DNA from: Pythium myriotylum
Lineage: Eukaryota > Oomycota > Peronosporomycetes > Pythiales > Pythiaceae
Direction of reading: 5' to 3'
DNA: 64,000 nt
Assembly: GCA_023091665.1 (NCBI GenBank)
Contig: JALJCQ010000003.1
Location: forward strand, 558,001-622,000
This document shows positions 8,454-19,096 of the stretch, one piece after another (the stretch's first letter is position 1; each line of letters begins with the position of its first letter). The position numbers and the translations under genes were made by a program. The notes below the pieces were generated by a model. That model saw nothing but the letters and a program-made list of their open reading frames with translations, was not told where the DNA came from and ran no database searches.

Positions 8454-9137
8454 TCACTGCGCCATAGCGTCGAGCAGCGGCACGTCGCCAGCCTGCGAGT
8501 AGTGCTCGACAAACGCGCGAAGCTTCGTGGGCCATTCGAGCCCCTTGACGAGCGTGAGACCGCGCAGCGTCGAGAAGATCGCGAGGTCGTCGTAGCTGAG
8601 ACCGCTCTCGTTTACGAGGCGGTCCGAGAACACGAGCGTGTCGAGCTCGGCGAGGTGATGGTTTGCCTTCTGGAGCAGCTCGAGTGTCTGGGCGAGCAGG
8701 TCGTCAAACGAGCCGACGAACTTTTGCTTGGTTTCGAGGAAGTAATCGCGTGATTTCTTCTGCGCAAACTCCGCGAATGGCGTCTTGGCCGCGCGTGGGA
8801 AGATGAGGGCCAAAAAGTCCTTGAACGACTTCTTTTGCCACTCAGCAAGGTCCTCGCGACCGGAGGCGGGCTTCAGGATAGGCTCGCCGCCCCAGTTCTC
8901 GTCGACGTACTTCATGATGTCCCCACTCTCGGGAAACGCCTTGCCGTCAGGGAGCTGCAGGATCGGCGTCTGCTTGGCGCCCACGAGCTTGATGGGCGTG
9001 TCGGCGTCGTGGTTAGCGACAAAGACGAGCTCGTGGTCGACGCCCTTGAGGCCAAACACTGCGCGGGTGCGAACGCAGAACGGGCAGTTGTCGTAGACGT
9101 AGAGCTTGGGCAGCGGCGCAGCGGTCGTGGTGGCCAT
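8454..9137 (-). CDS. glutaredoxin-2/GST-like protein, CPFC active site (array copy 3)
   Basis: 227 residues from the ATG at 9137. Same architecture as copy 2: Cys18-Pro-Phe-Cys21 in the thioredoxin fold, the KQTPILQL loop, a SGDIMKYVDEN stretch, then the helical C-terminal domain with LRGLTLVKGLEWP and the ...LLDAMAQ end. It is intronless. The tandem head-to-tail order of three related genes with similar intergenic distances points to local duplication. Expected to be a cytosolic glutathione-linked oxidoreductase. Confidence 0.92.
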   Translation of the reverse strand: MATTTAAPLPKLYVYDNCPFCVRTRAVFGLKGVDHELVFVANHDADTPIKLVGAKQTPILQLPDGKAFPESGDIMKYVDENWGGEPILKPASGREDLAEWQKKSFKDFLALIFPRAAKTPFAEFAQKKSRDYFLETKQKFVGSFDDLLAQTLELLQKANHHLAELDTLVFSDRLVNESGLSYDDLAIFSTLRGLTLVKGLEWPTKLRAFVEHYSQAGDVPLLDAMAQ

Positions 9138-9164
9138 GGTAGTTAGTGCTTGCGGAGGCTCAGG

Positions 9165-9182
9165 GCGAGTTGTAAAGTGAGA
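9165..9182 (-). promoter_or_regulatory. Inr-like core promoter of Grx2-like copy 3
   Basis: The minus strand reads TCTCACTTTACAACTCGC, matching TCAYTYYNCAA of the oomycete core promoter 28-45 bp before the ATG. A very similar element (CTCACTTGCCAACTCGC) stands before the fourth Grx2-like gene at 32941. Confidence 0.55.
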
Positions 9183-10923
9183 ACATCGCACGTTGCAGCA
9201 AGAGGAAGATCGGTCCGAAGTGAATCTCTCGTCGTGGGATTACGAGCTGAGTGGTGACCAAATGCTCGAGACCAAAAAGGCTAAACTTCGTTGATTACGG
9301 GATAGCAGCCACCTCATCCCGCCATTTGTCGCGCTTCCTTCTGTTCGAGTGCTTACTCCTTTTACAAGCCCCCTCCTAACCCCAAGGGCAGACGGTCAGG
9401 GGTGGTTGAAGATTTTGTTGCTGCGTTTGCGGGAAATGCTCACTTGGGTTCACACTGTACCTGGAAGATCGCATAAGCACCGTAATCCAGGACAGCCAGG
9501 ATCGTTGCCCTGCTCTCAAAGCGAGCACCCGCACCAGTACAAGACTGCGATCACGAAGGAACGAAAAGACAAGAGGTTGTATTTTAATACATCCTCTGCT
9601 CCTGTGTTTAGTGTTCTACCCCAGTCCATACCTTCTCTATCGCTTTCGGTATGTGGGTGTAACCACCTTGGCCCCTCCCCTCCGAGTCGATTCTACTTTC
9701 AAGCATATCTCTTCCGTTAAGGAAGCCTCCTGTAGATCTGAAGCGCCGCTTGCCGTCCCAACTGTTCGTTGATCGAGTAGTTTTGTGTGGCGTTTTGATC
9801 GTGAGATGGCGGCAGAGAAGGATTGGCTAGGCAAGGAGGCCCACAAGCCAAAATCCAGGCAGCTTCTCTGCGAAACGAACGCTAATTGAGTACTTATCCC
9901 ACTCCCCACAATGTTCCGTTGACATGTTTCGAACGAACGGGTGGCGACTACCTCTTCGAAGTGTCTTCAACAGGAGATACGAATCAGTCCTCCATCGGTG
10001 AGGAACATTGTAATTGCCCTCACTAGTAGAACCCAGTGGAGATTCGAAACAAGACAGCTCTATCGTAGTGCGTTAGAGTAGCAGAACGAGAATATCCTCA
10101 CAAAAGGAAATCAGTTGCCCCCCCCCCCAAGACAGCTCTTTCGGGGTACATATCACCCATTGGGGTGGGAGCTATAGAGCTATCAGACCTCACACAAGCA
10201 TGTCTTTTCGCACCATAGATTTGACTTGTGGGTCACAAATCGAGAGTCACCACCACCGTCGTAGACTATGGAGGTGCAGTTTTCGCTGGGTTCTGCGAGG
10301 GTCTACAAGCGGCTCGTGATTATTGGAAGGGTGAGTCCCAGCACATACTTCATCAATGGCATGGCGATGTAGGACTCTGACCCGCATGAACTGGGCTGAA
10401 GCAACCAAAAATAGAAAGGGCAAGTGCTTGGTGACAGTTGGGAGGAGGCTGGCGGAGAGTGTCGGCGTCGTTTCGTACAAATCTCGGTAACTTCCGCGTT
10501 TGGTGGCACCAACATCCCGCACTGAACGGTTCTGCGGCCGGACCACTCGAAAGGCTCAAGGCATTGACTGCCGTTTTTAATTATTCGAAGCCCCTCGATT
10601 AGATACCAATGATTATTATTTGTGGCGTGTACCAGAACGATCACGCTCCTCCTGAGGCCAAACGTCAGGGTGAAGAGGAGAGAACGCGAGTGCTACTTGT
10701 GGCGCAAGCCATCTATGGCGCAAAGCATGAGATCGATCTTCGTGACCTTTAGATTCCGACCAAATCCAACATCGGAAGCACAGCGAGCTCGAGGGGCGTC
10801 AGTTTTCTGCAATCAGGGCGACACCACAAGTACACAAGCTGCCAACCTCACCAGCAAGAAGACGTAACGACTGAAGATTTCACCGTGAGCAGTTGACAGT
10901 TCGATTTCCCGAGTCCGTTCGCC
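9183..10923. other. 1.7-kb intergenic region
   Basis: No open frame here has an ATG start together with recognisable composition. It holds an 11-base C run at 10118-10128, flanked within about 80 bp by two copies of AGACAGCTCT. It separates the minus-strand Grx2-like array from the plus-strand membrane-protein cluster, so both promoters lie at its ends. I see no RNA gene. Confidence 0.45.
10118..10128. repeat. poly-C homopolymer (11 bases)
   Basis: A run of 11 C in the intergenic region. Its length is uncertain for the usual homopolymer reasons. Confidence 0.85.
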
Positions 10924-13185
10924 ATGGGTCAACGTGCGAAGCGGTTCTCGTTTTTGCGGCTCTTGCTCCTCGCCCTCAACCTCATGGCGACCTACGTCAC
11001 GCTCTTCACGGGGTTACGCGAGAACGTTATCTATACTGCCGCCACGGGCAAGTACGACCTCATCCGCCACCGGCTGCTCACTGGCCAGATCAACTCCGAC
11101 ATCATCGAACTCGACATGTACCGTACCGCCTCGATCGCAGCACCATTGCAGCTAGTGGACTACACGTTTATTCGAACGCCGGATCGCAACACCCGCACGT
11201 TTGGCGAAGACGTCAGCGTTTGCTCCCGCGTCAACACCAACTCGGCCCCCGTGCTGCTGAGCTGGTACGACGACTTCTGGGGCAAGACCGCGCGCCGCGT
11301 ACAAGTTTACGTTTATAGCATGTCGACGCCGCGGTGCGACATCCTCAACGTCAAACCGGCATGGCATACCCAGTGCATCGCAAGCCACAATGGTAATGCA
11401 TCCACTTGTTACCAGTACATTCTCGACAACTTTGTGACCCTTCAGGCCAACCGATCGATCAAGATGCGGGCAATCAAAGACCTCGGTGTGTCCGGGAACT
11501 TGTTCCTGCGATGCTATGGGCGGCCGCTTGTGGAGTTTAAATACAAAGCCGATCGACTCGCTCACCAGGCTTACTGGAACGGCGGCACGTATCACTTGAC
11601 ATTACAGACTAGCAATTGCCGAGCCGTACCGCTCGTGCGCACATCTGATATGGACTACACGCTCTTTCGAGCGCTGGACGTGAGTGACAACGCCGAGATG
11701 CTCATGGTTATCCCACCAGGGGGTTGGGTCCAAGTACTCATTCCCTATGCCTTCGGAATCGTCTCTCTCGCACTGATCATCCAGGGTATCATGCTGGCGC
11801 TCTTCCACACGTACACTACCGGATATATGCCCCACGGCATTCGATATAAAGGCAAGCATCCAATTTTTCGATATCTCATGCCGTTCATGGACTTGGTCAC
11901 GACGGTCTCAGGTAACTCGCGCTCACTCATCACGTTTAAAGGCTCTCTCGTCGTGCTTTCGGACCAGTGGATGTCTCATTGGCTCTACATGTGGCTTGCC
12001 ATACTCGACGCTATCGTTAATATCCGTGGCACGTACGTGCTGTACCAGATGGCGTCCTCTCTGTTGATCGTACGCGTCACCTTCGAGAGCGTCGCGTTCC
12101 TACTCATGGCCATCACCAAATTCACGTGGATCATGTGCCTCGTGCAAACAATTCTCAAATTTATCTTCAAGTTGATCGCGCGTTGCCTCCGGTCAATTCG
12201 GGTGATCAAGGCTACGACACGAGAAAAGATCGAATGGAACATCGACGGGATGACAATGTTCCTGAGCTACCGCGTCTACTACCTCATGTTGGTACTTATC
12301 GCAGTGGTTTTATTGCTCGTGAGGGGTGACGTCTCGTTCATGAAGCGGCAGAACCCCTACAAAGTCGGAGCGTATGGCGGCCCCATCGACATCGCAGGCT
12401 TTTGGGGGAGCGAAGTTGCGTGCGATATTTTCACGATGTTAGCGACACTGACGGCTGTGAGTCAACTTTTCGGTCTAGCGATGCTATGCACCAAGTACAA
12501 ATACGTTGCCAACAATACTCTCATGCGGTTTCTGCAGAAACGATATTTCATCGCTGGATGGGATGGATTTATGGCAGCAGAGATGCTTGGGCTCTGCCCA
12601 TACGACGACGACATTATCTCCGATGGGCACGCGTTCACCAAGATGTCGATTGGCTCTTTGCTACAGCTGCTCTACCTGTCGGGACCAAGCGGCTTCGTGC
12701 ATCTTGCTGGTGACTACATTTTCCACGATAATGGTTTCTCCCAAGAACCTCGGCGGTTCAGTTATCCGATTGCCAAAGTCATGGAAATGGGGGTCTTCGA
12801 AGGTGTAAAGGGCTCCGCCTTCAGCAGCATGCCACCGACCACTGCAACGAACGTGACAACCGTTGAGGTCGCCGCGGCTTCCCAAAAGTACGCGCCTGAC
12901 AAGTCTGAGAAGCCTGAAAAACCGACCGTGATTCAGCCGGCACGAACAAAGGATCTGACTGAGTCTATCACGGCCAAGAAGAGCATCTTTGAGCTGAGGC
13001 TTCGGCTCGTAAGCGACGGTTACCTCGGCAAAATCATGTTCATCGATGCCGCGCAGTCCGGACAAATCGTTGTGAACCGAGAAACGGGCCAGCGCGAGTA
13101 TGAGATCATCGACGCGCTCACGACTATGTCGATCCTGGATATCAAGTATCTGATGGGTCGAGATAAGAAAATCCGCGTACAGTAG
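10924..13185 (+). CDS. large membrane protein, six-Cys luminal domain family (member A)
   Basis: 753 residues, ATG at 10924. I do not recognise a named family; similar proteins in oomycetes are usually called putative transmembrane proteins. Visible layout: TM1 at ~8-30; a ~240-residue non-cytosolic domain with six cysteines at 100, 138, 151, 162, 197 and 232 that are present in all four members; TM2 ~269-294; a loop with ITFKGSL; hydrophobic segments at ~351-373, 381-414, 449-467 and 498-522; and a ~230-residue C-terminal part. That tail holds conserved GWDGFMAAEMLGL, the very conserved GPSGFVHLAGDYIFHDNGF (588-606), a variable Ser/Thr/Pro linker and a C-terminal DALTTMSILDIKYLMG stretch with a basic tail. 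The Cys domain suggests disulfides in the secretory path. It is the first of six co-directional genes. Confidence 0.88.
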   Translation: MGQRAKRFSFLRLLLLALNLMATYVTLFTGLRENVIYTAATGKYDLIRHRLLTGQINSDIIELDMYRTASIAAPLQLVDYTFIRTPDRNTRTFGEDVSVCSRVNTNSAPVLLSWYDDFWGKTARRVQVYVYSMSTPRCDILNVKPAWHTQCIASHNGNASTCYQYILDNFVTLQANRSIKMRAIKDLGVSGNLFLRCYGRPLVEFKYKADRLAHQAYWNGGTYHLTLQTSNCRAVPLVRTSDMDYTLFRALDVSDNAEMLMVIPPGGWVQVLIPYAFGIVSLALIIQGIMLALFHTYTTGYMPHGIRYKGKHPIFRYLMPFMDLVTTVSGNSRSLITFKGSLVVLSDQWMSHWLYMWLAILDAIVNIRGTYVLYQMASSLLIVRVTFESVAFLLMAITKFTWIMCLVQTILKFIFKLIARCLRSIRVIKATTREKIEWNIDGMTMFLSYRVYYLMLVLIAVVLLLVRGDVSFMKRQNPYKVGAYGGPIDIAGFWGSEVACDIFTMLATLTAVSQLFGLAMLCTKYKYVANNTLMRFLQKRYFIAGWDGFMAAEMLGLCPYDDDIISDGHAFTKMSIGSLLQLLYLSGPSGFVHLAGDYIFHDNGFSQEPRRFSYPIAKVMEMGVFEGVKGSAFSSMPPTTATNVTTVEVAAASQKYAPDKSEKPEKPTVIQPARTKDLTESITAKKSIFELRLRLVSDGYLGKIMFIDAAQSGQIVVNRETGQREYEIIDALTTMSILDIKYLMGRDKKIRVQ

Positions 13186-13530
13186 AGCGAACTCGGGCCA
13201 TCTCTCCTAGTTTAATTAAATGCATACACATGTCCGGTGGGATTTTTAACCAACTTCCATCATTCTTCGATCATTTCTGAGGTGGTGAGCAGCGCATCGT
13301 TCTTGTCCGTACTGAAAATAGTGATCTTATCTCAATGTGAATAGCTCTCTTCTTTCCCCTGGCTCGACGGAACTTCTCAGCGACAATGGATCCTCTCCAA
13401 GGTCCCCCTTCCCAACTTAGTCCTTCTATTGTAAAGATAGCACAATCCCAGGAAACGACGACGCCGCTCGGCATGTATTCGTGGTCGCATTGTGTTTTCA
13501 TCGTGACTGGCCTTGTTACGATCTCCAACA
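13186..13530. other. intergenic gap between members A and B
   Basis: Contains the 3' flank of A (an AT-rich TTAATTAAATGCATAC stretch soon after the stop) and the presumptive promoter of B. The bases before the ATG of B (CTCCAACA) match those before member D, suggesting duplication included the leader. Confidence 0.5.
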
Positions 13531-15760
13531 ATGGGAAGACTGTTCTCCAAGCGCCCGAAGTTCGTCCAGGTCTTTCTTCTTGCCCTGAATGGCATGATGA
13601 CGTTTGTGACGCTCTTCACGGGCCTGCGCGAGAACCCGGTTATCACCATGGCCACGGGCAAGTACGACGCCATTCGCAATCGCTTTCTCACTGGCTCGAT
13701 CAACACGGATATCCTCGAGCTCGACATGTATCGCACCGAGTCGATCGCGACACCGCAGCAGATGGCCGACTACACGTTCATCAACACGCCTACGCGCAGT
13801 ATCAAGACCTTTGGAGAGGACGTCAGTGTCTGCACCAATGTGAACACCAACTCAGCACCTGTTATGCTCAGCCACTATGATGACTTCTGGGGGAAGTCGG
13901 CGCGCCGCGTGCAAATTTATGTTAACAGCATCTCGGTTCCAAAGTGTGACATCCTCAACGTCAAGCCAGAATGGCGTGCAAAGTGTGTGGCCGACAGACA
14001 GGGCAACGCGACCAAGTGCTACAAGTACATACTCGACAACTTTGACACGCTGCAGGCCGATCGATCCATCCGCATGCGAGTCGTGAAAGACCTGGGGCTT
14101 GCTGGTAACCTATTTCTGCGGTGCTCGGACCGTCCGATGGGCAAGTTCGCGTACAAGGCTGACCGCCTCGCGCATCAAGCATACTGGAATGGAGCCGAGT
14201 ATCATATCACGCTACAGACGAGCGTGTGCAATACGACGCCGCTGCTACAGTCGTCTGACCTAACGCACACTCTATTCGAGTCGTTCGACATTAGCGACAA
14301 GGCTGAGATGCTCGTTCTCTTGCCCAGAGGTGGGTGGGTTGCTTTCATCGTGCCATGGCTTCAAGGTATTGTCGCGCTTGTGGTGATCGCGCAAGGTGTG
14401 ATGTTCGCCCTCTTCCACACTAAGACCGCGAACTACCTCCCTCATGGGGTCCGCTATCCAAGCGCAAACAAAATGGTGCAGTACCTGATGCCGTTCATGG
14501 AGATGACGTCGGCGATCTCGGGGAACGCGCGTGCGATCATCACGTTCAAGGGTTCGCTACTGATCCTCTCGGACTTCTGGATCACTCACTGGCTGTACAT
14601 GTGGCTGAGCATCCTGGACGCCATTGTTAACATCCGTTCAACCTACGTCACATACCAGATGGCGGCGTCGCTACTCATCGCGCGTGTGACCCTTGAGAGC
14701 ATAATCTACTTGCTCATGTCGCTGATCAAGATCACGTGGATCATGTGCCTCGTCCAGACGATTCTCCAGACGTTACTTAAGATCGCTGTGCGGTTCCTCC
14801 GTGCCGTGCGGCTGATCAAGTCAACGACGCGCGAGAAGATCGAGTGGACAATCGACAGTATGGCCATGTTCCTCAGCTTCCGCATCTACTACCTGTTCCT
14901 TTTCATCATCGCCATCCTCCTCATTTACGTGAAAGGAGATCCGTCGTTCATGGTACGGTCTGTTCCGTACAAGGTCGGCGCGTATGGTGGTCCCATCGAC
15001 ATTGCTGGCTTCTGGGGGAGCGAAGTTGCGTGTGATCTCGTGCTTGCTCGCGTTGCTGACTGCAGCTAGCCAGATCTTCGGCCTCGCGATGCTCTGCACC
15101 AAGTACAGGTACGTCGCCAACAACAGCGTCATGCGGTTCCTCCAAAAACGATATTTCATCGCTGGATGAGACGGCCTAATGGCAGCAGAGATGCTGGGAC
15201 TTGATCCATACGACGACGACGTCATCGTTGACGGTCTTGCCTACACGCAGTTCTCGATTGGTTCTTTGCTGCAGTTACTCTACCTCTCGGGGCCAAGCGG
15301 CTTCGTACACCTTGCCGGCGACTACATCTTCCATGATAATGGCTTCTCGCAAGAGCCTCGGAGATTCAGTTATCCGATTGCGAAAGCCCTCGAGATGGGG
15401 CTATTTGATACGGGAAAAGGCTCGGCCGTGAGTAGTAGCCACCCAACGACGGCTCTGACCACAGCCGAGCCAGGAGGTAACAAGCTCGAGAGTTCTGCGA
15501 CGATCCAGCCTCTACGGACGAGAGAGCTGATAGCATCGGCTTTGATTGCTAAGAAGAGCATATTTGAACGCCGCCTGCGAGTTGTCAATGACGGGTACTT
15601 GGGCAAGCTTCTCTTCATCGACGCTAAGCAGGCCGGGCAGATCGTTATCAATCGCGAGACGGGCCAGCGGGAGTATGAAGTCGTCGACGCCTTGACGACG
15701 ATGTCCATCCTCGATATCAAGTACCTCATGGGACGCGAGAAGAGGATCCGAGTGCAGTAG
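13531..15760 (+). pseudogene. membrane protein, six-Cys family (member B), frameshifted
   Basis: Homologous over its whole length to member A (about 744 codon positions). The first frame runs from the ATG at 13531 through all luminal cysteines and membrane segments to GFWGSEVACDL. At about 15040-15046 two bases are missing relative to paralogues, which shifts the frame and gives a TAG at 15067-15069. Homology resumes in another frame (TAASQIFGLAMLCTKYRY). It then meets an in-frame TGA at 15167-15169, exactly where paralogues have the Trp of GWDG, before running cleanly to the end at 15760. Two independent lesions within 130 bp make a recent pseudogene the simplest reading. A local sequence-quality problem is the alternative, because codons on both sides are well conserved. 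Confidence 0.8.
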
Positions 15761-15810
15761 CCAAGATCGATCTCAACTCAGGACAAAAAGGCAAGAAAGG
15801 CAAGAGAGAC

Positions 15811-15828
15811 ATGGCTACATGTAGCCAT
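15811..15828. repeat. 18-bp perfect palindrome
   Basis: ATGGCTACATGTAGCCAT is its own reverse complement. It lies 51 bp after the end of the member B reading frame. It could be a protein-binding site or a transcript hairpin. Confidence 0.8.
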
Positions 15829-16090
15829 TTCACTTGGGTAGGGTAATTTTGTTGAACGAATGTCACACGTTATTAATAGTTTAAGCGCTCGAGAGGACGG
15901 GGTGGGGGATGGCGGGGTACCGTTCTCGTCACCTCCTGCGAACTGGACCGCCGGTCCTACTGCGCGAATTCCTGTGGTAGGGTACCAAGGTTACTGAGTA
16001 GCTAACAAAGTTATAAGTCGAATTGTTGCATCTTACCTCAAATACAAGGATCGAGTAAGATGTATTCATCAACAGCGTGCGAGTAAATGT

Positions 16091-16110
16091 GGACACCTAG
16101 CTAGGTGTCC
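16091..16110. repeat. 20-bp perfect palindrome
   Basis: GGACACCTAGCTAGGTGTCC is fully self-complementary. It lies about 240 bp upstream of the member C start codon, in its presumptive promoter region. Confidence 0.8.
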
Positions 16111-16348
16111 TTTGTCCCATTTAGCCAGAGATTGCGACCTGCACAACTCGCAAATCTACAATCTCGCATAGCCAACGGACATGATTTGAGTTTCTAGCGC
16201 GGTTCGCCGCTTCGCATGGGCCCTTCTAGGCTAAAATCACCAGTTTGCCTCCTGTGTTTTGTCTCCTGCGGTGTTTATATTTAACTCAGGATCACACAGA
16301 GGGCAACTTGTGCTGTCGACTTTAAGGATTTCCTCAAAACCGCGAAGC

Positions 16349-18574
16349 ATGGGTAACCACGACCGTGTGCGGCGCACGCCAATGAGGCTTGTCCTCGTTG
16401 CCCTCAACGTGCTGGGCACGTGGCTCACTCTCTTTACTAGTCTGAAGGAGAGCCCACTCGTCGCTATGGCTACAGGCAGGTACGATGTGATCCGCCAACG
16501 CTTGCTCCACGGCGGTATCAGTACCGAGATCATGGAGCCCGGGCACTACCGCCTCGAGGACCTCGCGTCACCAAAAGAGCTGGCTTCCTACACGTTCCTA
16601 ACGACGCCGCGACGGGATCGTAGCACGGTTGGCTCGTCGCGCAGCGTCTGCCTCAACATCAACACGAACGCTGCGCCGGTGATGGTCAATAACTTCGACG
16701 ACTTCTGGGGCAAAGGCTCACGCCGAATTCAAATCTATGTCAACAGCATCTCAACTCCTTACTGCCAAGTGCTGAACGTCAAGCCGACGTGGCGAGATCA
16801 GTGCGTGGCAGATCACGACCACAGCGCCACGCGCTGCCACGAGTATGTGGTCGACCACTTTGACGAGCTGCGAGCCAACCGATCAGTGCGTATGGCTGCC
16901 GTCAAGGACGTTGGCGTGCCGGGCGTGCCGTTTCTGCGGTGCCTCGCGAGACCGCTGGAGCCATTCGCATTCCAAGCTGACCTTCTGGCTCATAACGCTT
17001 ATTGGGCAGGAAGCGAGTACCATGTGACGATTCAGACCAGCGACTGTCGGGGGATCCCACTCGTGCGGTCGGCCACGCAGGACTACGCGCTCTTCCAGAC
17101 AGTGAACGTGGACGAGGCATGCGACATGGTCGTGTTGCTTCCGCCCGCTGGTTGGGTCGCGTTCATCATTCCCTGGATCCATAGCGTCGTGACACTCGCG
17201 TTAGTCATCCAGGGCATCGTGTTGGCATTGTTCCACACGAAGACAGCGACGTATCTGCCGCACGATCTGCGCATCGGCAAGCATCGACGCTGGCTACGGT
17301 TCGCGCTGCCGTTCATGGAGATCATCAACAAGGTCTCGGGCCAAGAGCGGTCGATCATTTCGTTCAAAGGCTCACTTCTCGTCGGCTCGGACCTCTGGAT
17401 GACCCACTGGCTGTACATGTGGCTCAGTATTCTGGACGCGGCCGTCAACATTCGCGCCACGTATGTCCCGTTGCAGATCGCAGAGGCATTGCTGCAACTC
17501 AAGATCACGAGCGTCGGCGTGCTATACTTATGCGGCGCGCTCATCAAGATAGCGTGGCTCATGTGCCTCGTCCAGACTGTGATTCGCTTGCTTCTCAAGC
17601 TCGCAACTCGCTGTCTCCGTTCGCTCCGACTCATTAAATCCACGACGCGCGAGAAACTCGAGTGGGACATCGACGGTGCTTCCCTCCTCATCAGCTACCG
17701 CATGTACTATGTGATTCTCTTCATTATCACTTTCACGCTTGTGGAGGTCAAGGGAGATCCGTCGTTCATGGTGAACGCCACCCCGTATAAAGTCGGCGCC
17801 TTTGGCGGTCCTCCAAAGATCGCGGGCTTTTGGGGCAGTGAAGTCGCGTGCGATCTCATCACACTGCTCGGTTTGCTCTCTCTAGCGAGCCTATGTGTTG
17901 GCCTTGTGCTGCTGCAAACCAAGTACAGGTACGTCGCCGATAACAAGATGATGCGATTCCTACAGAAGCGATACTTTGTCTCCGGATGGGACGGATTACT
18001 CGCAGCAGATCTTCTCGGGCTCCATCCAAACGACCATGATGCATTCCTAGACGCGAAGCTGTACACCAAGACCTCCGTCGGCTCGCTGCTACAGCTCCTC
18101 TATCTCTCCGGGCCGAGCGGCTTTGTCCACCTCGCTGGTGACTATATATTCCATGATAACGGATTCTCAAAAGACCCGGTGCGATTCAGCTACCCGATTC
18201 CGCAGGCGCTTGCGATGGGTCTGTTTTCTACGGGCAAAGGCTCGGTCGTGAGTTCGAGTTTGCCCGTCACCACGAATGGCTCGAGACCTGCAGGTGATAG
18301 CTCGCCATCAGCATTGTCCATCCACAATCGAACGCGCGAAGAGCTGACGTCGGCGCTGACGGCCAAGCGGAGCATCTTCGAACGGCTGCTGCGGCTCGTG
18401 AGCGACGGATACTTAGGAAAAGTACTGCTCATCGACGCGCAGCTACCGGGCCAACTCACTACCAACAAAGAAACTGGCCAGCGCGAGTACGAGGTGATCG
18501 ACGCGCTGACGACCATGTCCATTCTCGACATCAAGCACCTCATGGGCAACGACAAAAAGATCCGGCTCGAGTAA
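16349..18574 (+). CDS. large membrane protein, six-Cys luminal domain family (member C)
   Basis: 741 residues from the ATG at 16349 (the longer frame begins only at TTG). Same order of parts as member A: one TM at ~12-31, a luminal domain with the same six cysteines, a block of hydrophobic segments in the middle and a soluble tail. The tail contains GWDGLLAADLLGL, GPSGFVHLAGDYIFHDNGF and a C-terminal DALTTMSILDIKHLMG with a basic end. The frame is intact, unlike B. Function unknown. The strict conservation of the tail motifs among divergent copies suggests a constrained cytosolic interaction or catalytic surface. It is followed at 522 bp by a member of the second membrane family. Confidence 0.88.
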   Translation: MGNHDRVRRTPMRLVLVALNVLGTWLTLFTSLKESPLVAMATGRYDVIRQRLLHGGISTEIMEPGHYRLEDLASPKELASYTFLTTPRRDRSTVGSSRSVCLNINTNAAPVMVNNFDDFWGKGSRRIQIYVNSISTPYCQVLNVKPTWRDQCVADHDHSATRCHEYVVDHFDELRANRSVRMAAVKDVGVPGVPFLRCLARPLEPFAFQADLLAHNAYWAGSEYHVTIQTSDCRGIPLVRSATQDYALFQTVNVDEACDMVVLLPPAGWVAFIIPWIHSVVTLALVIQGIVLALFHTKTATYLPHDLRIGKHRRWLRFALPFMEIINKVSGQERSIISFKGSLLVGSDLWMTHWLYMWLSILDAAVNIRATYVPLQIAEALLQLKITSVGVLYLCGALIKIAWLMCLVQTVIRLLLKLATRCLRSLRLIKSTTREKLEWDIDGASLLISYRMYYVILFIITFTLVEVKGDPSFMVNATPYKVGAFGGPPKIAGFWGSEVACDLITLLGLLSLASLCVGLVLLQTKYRYVADNKMMRFLQKRYFVSGWDGLLAADLLGLHPNDHDAFLDAKLYTKTSVGSLLQLLYLSGPSGFVHLAGDYIFHDNGFSKDPVRFSYPIPQALAMGLFSTGKGSVVSSSLPVTTNGSRPAGDSSPSALSIHNRTREELTSALTAKRSIFERLLRLVSDGYLGKVLLIDAQLPGQLTTNKETGQREYEVIDALTTMSILDIKHLMGNDKKIRLE

Positions 18575-18723
18575 CATAAACAATCTTGCCTGGATAGACA
18601 CCATGGTTGACAATTTGTTGACGGCTTTTTACTCCCTCTCTTTGGTCTCGTTATTCAAGACCATGCAGCCCGAGACAAGGTGTTCGGCTCACAGTCCTGT
18701 TGCGAACAGATGCCGCATGGAGA

Positions 18724-18788
<65 letters not shown>

Positions 18789-19096
18789 TTCTGAAAATAG
18801 CCTCCAAGTCCAGATCGTGTGCGCGAGAGTGAAATCCGTCTTGACCTGCGACTGCTTGACGTTTCGATTGACCTTGTGAGCTCGTCACGCTAGTTCTCAG
18901 CTACTGGTGCTCTTCAAGTCTGGTCTCGCACGATATACTCAAATGATGAGAGGGTGGGTTACCTTGCCATCCAGCTCGTGTCGCTGGCTCAGCTTTTTCA
19001 CGTCGTACGTGAAGGTCAGATTGAGAAGAATTTTAGGCGAGTCTATTCTCAGCGATGCAAGCACACAACAGACTTTGAGCTGACCACTCTCCCACT
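18575..19096. other. intergenic gap with CA microsatellite
   Basis: Contains the (AC)29 microsatellite at 18727-18784 and the presumptive promoter of the next gene. No coding signal is seen. Confidence 0.55.
18727..18784. repeat. (AC)29 dinucleotide microsatellite
   Basis: 58 bases of uninterrupted AC repeat, followed by GGAATTC. It should be length-polymorphic between strains. Confidence 0.97.

Larger units (their letters stand above)
15761..16348. other. intergenic region with two long perfect palindromes
   Basis: About 590 bp between broken member B and member C. It contains perfect palindromes at 15811-15828 and 16091-16110 and a TATA-like TTTATATTTAAC near 16274. No gene is supported. 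Confidence 0.5.

Noticed and set aside
15040..15170. An intron that would remove both lesions of member B
   Set aside because: Excising the stretch would delete a membrane segment present in all paralogues, and the sequence between the lesions is itself homologous coding sequence.
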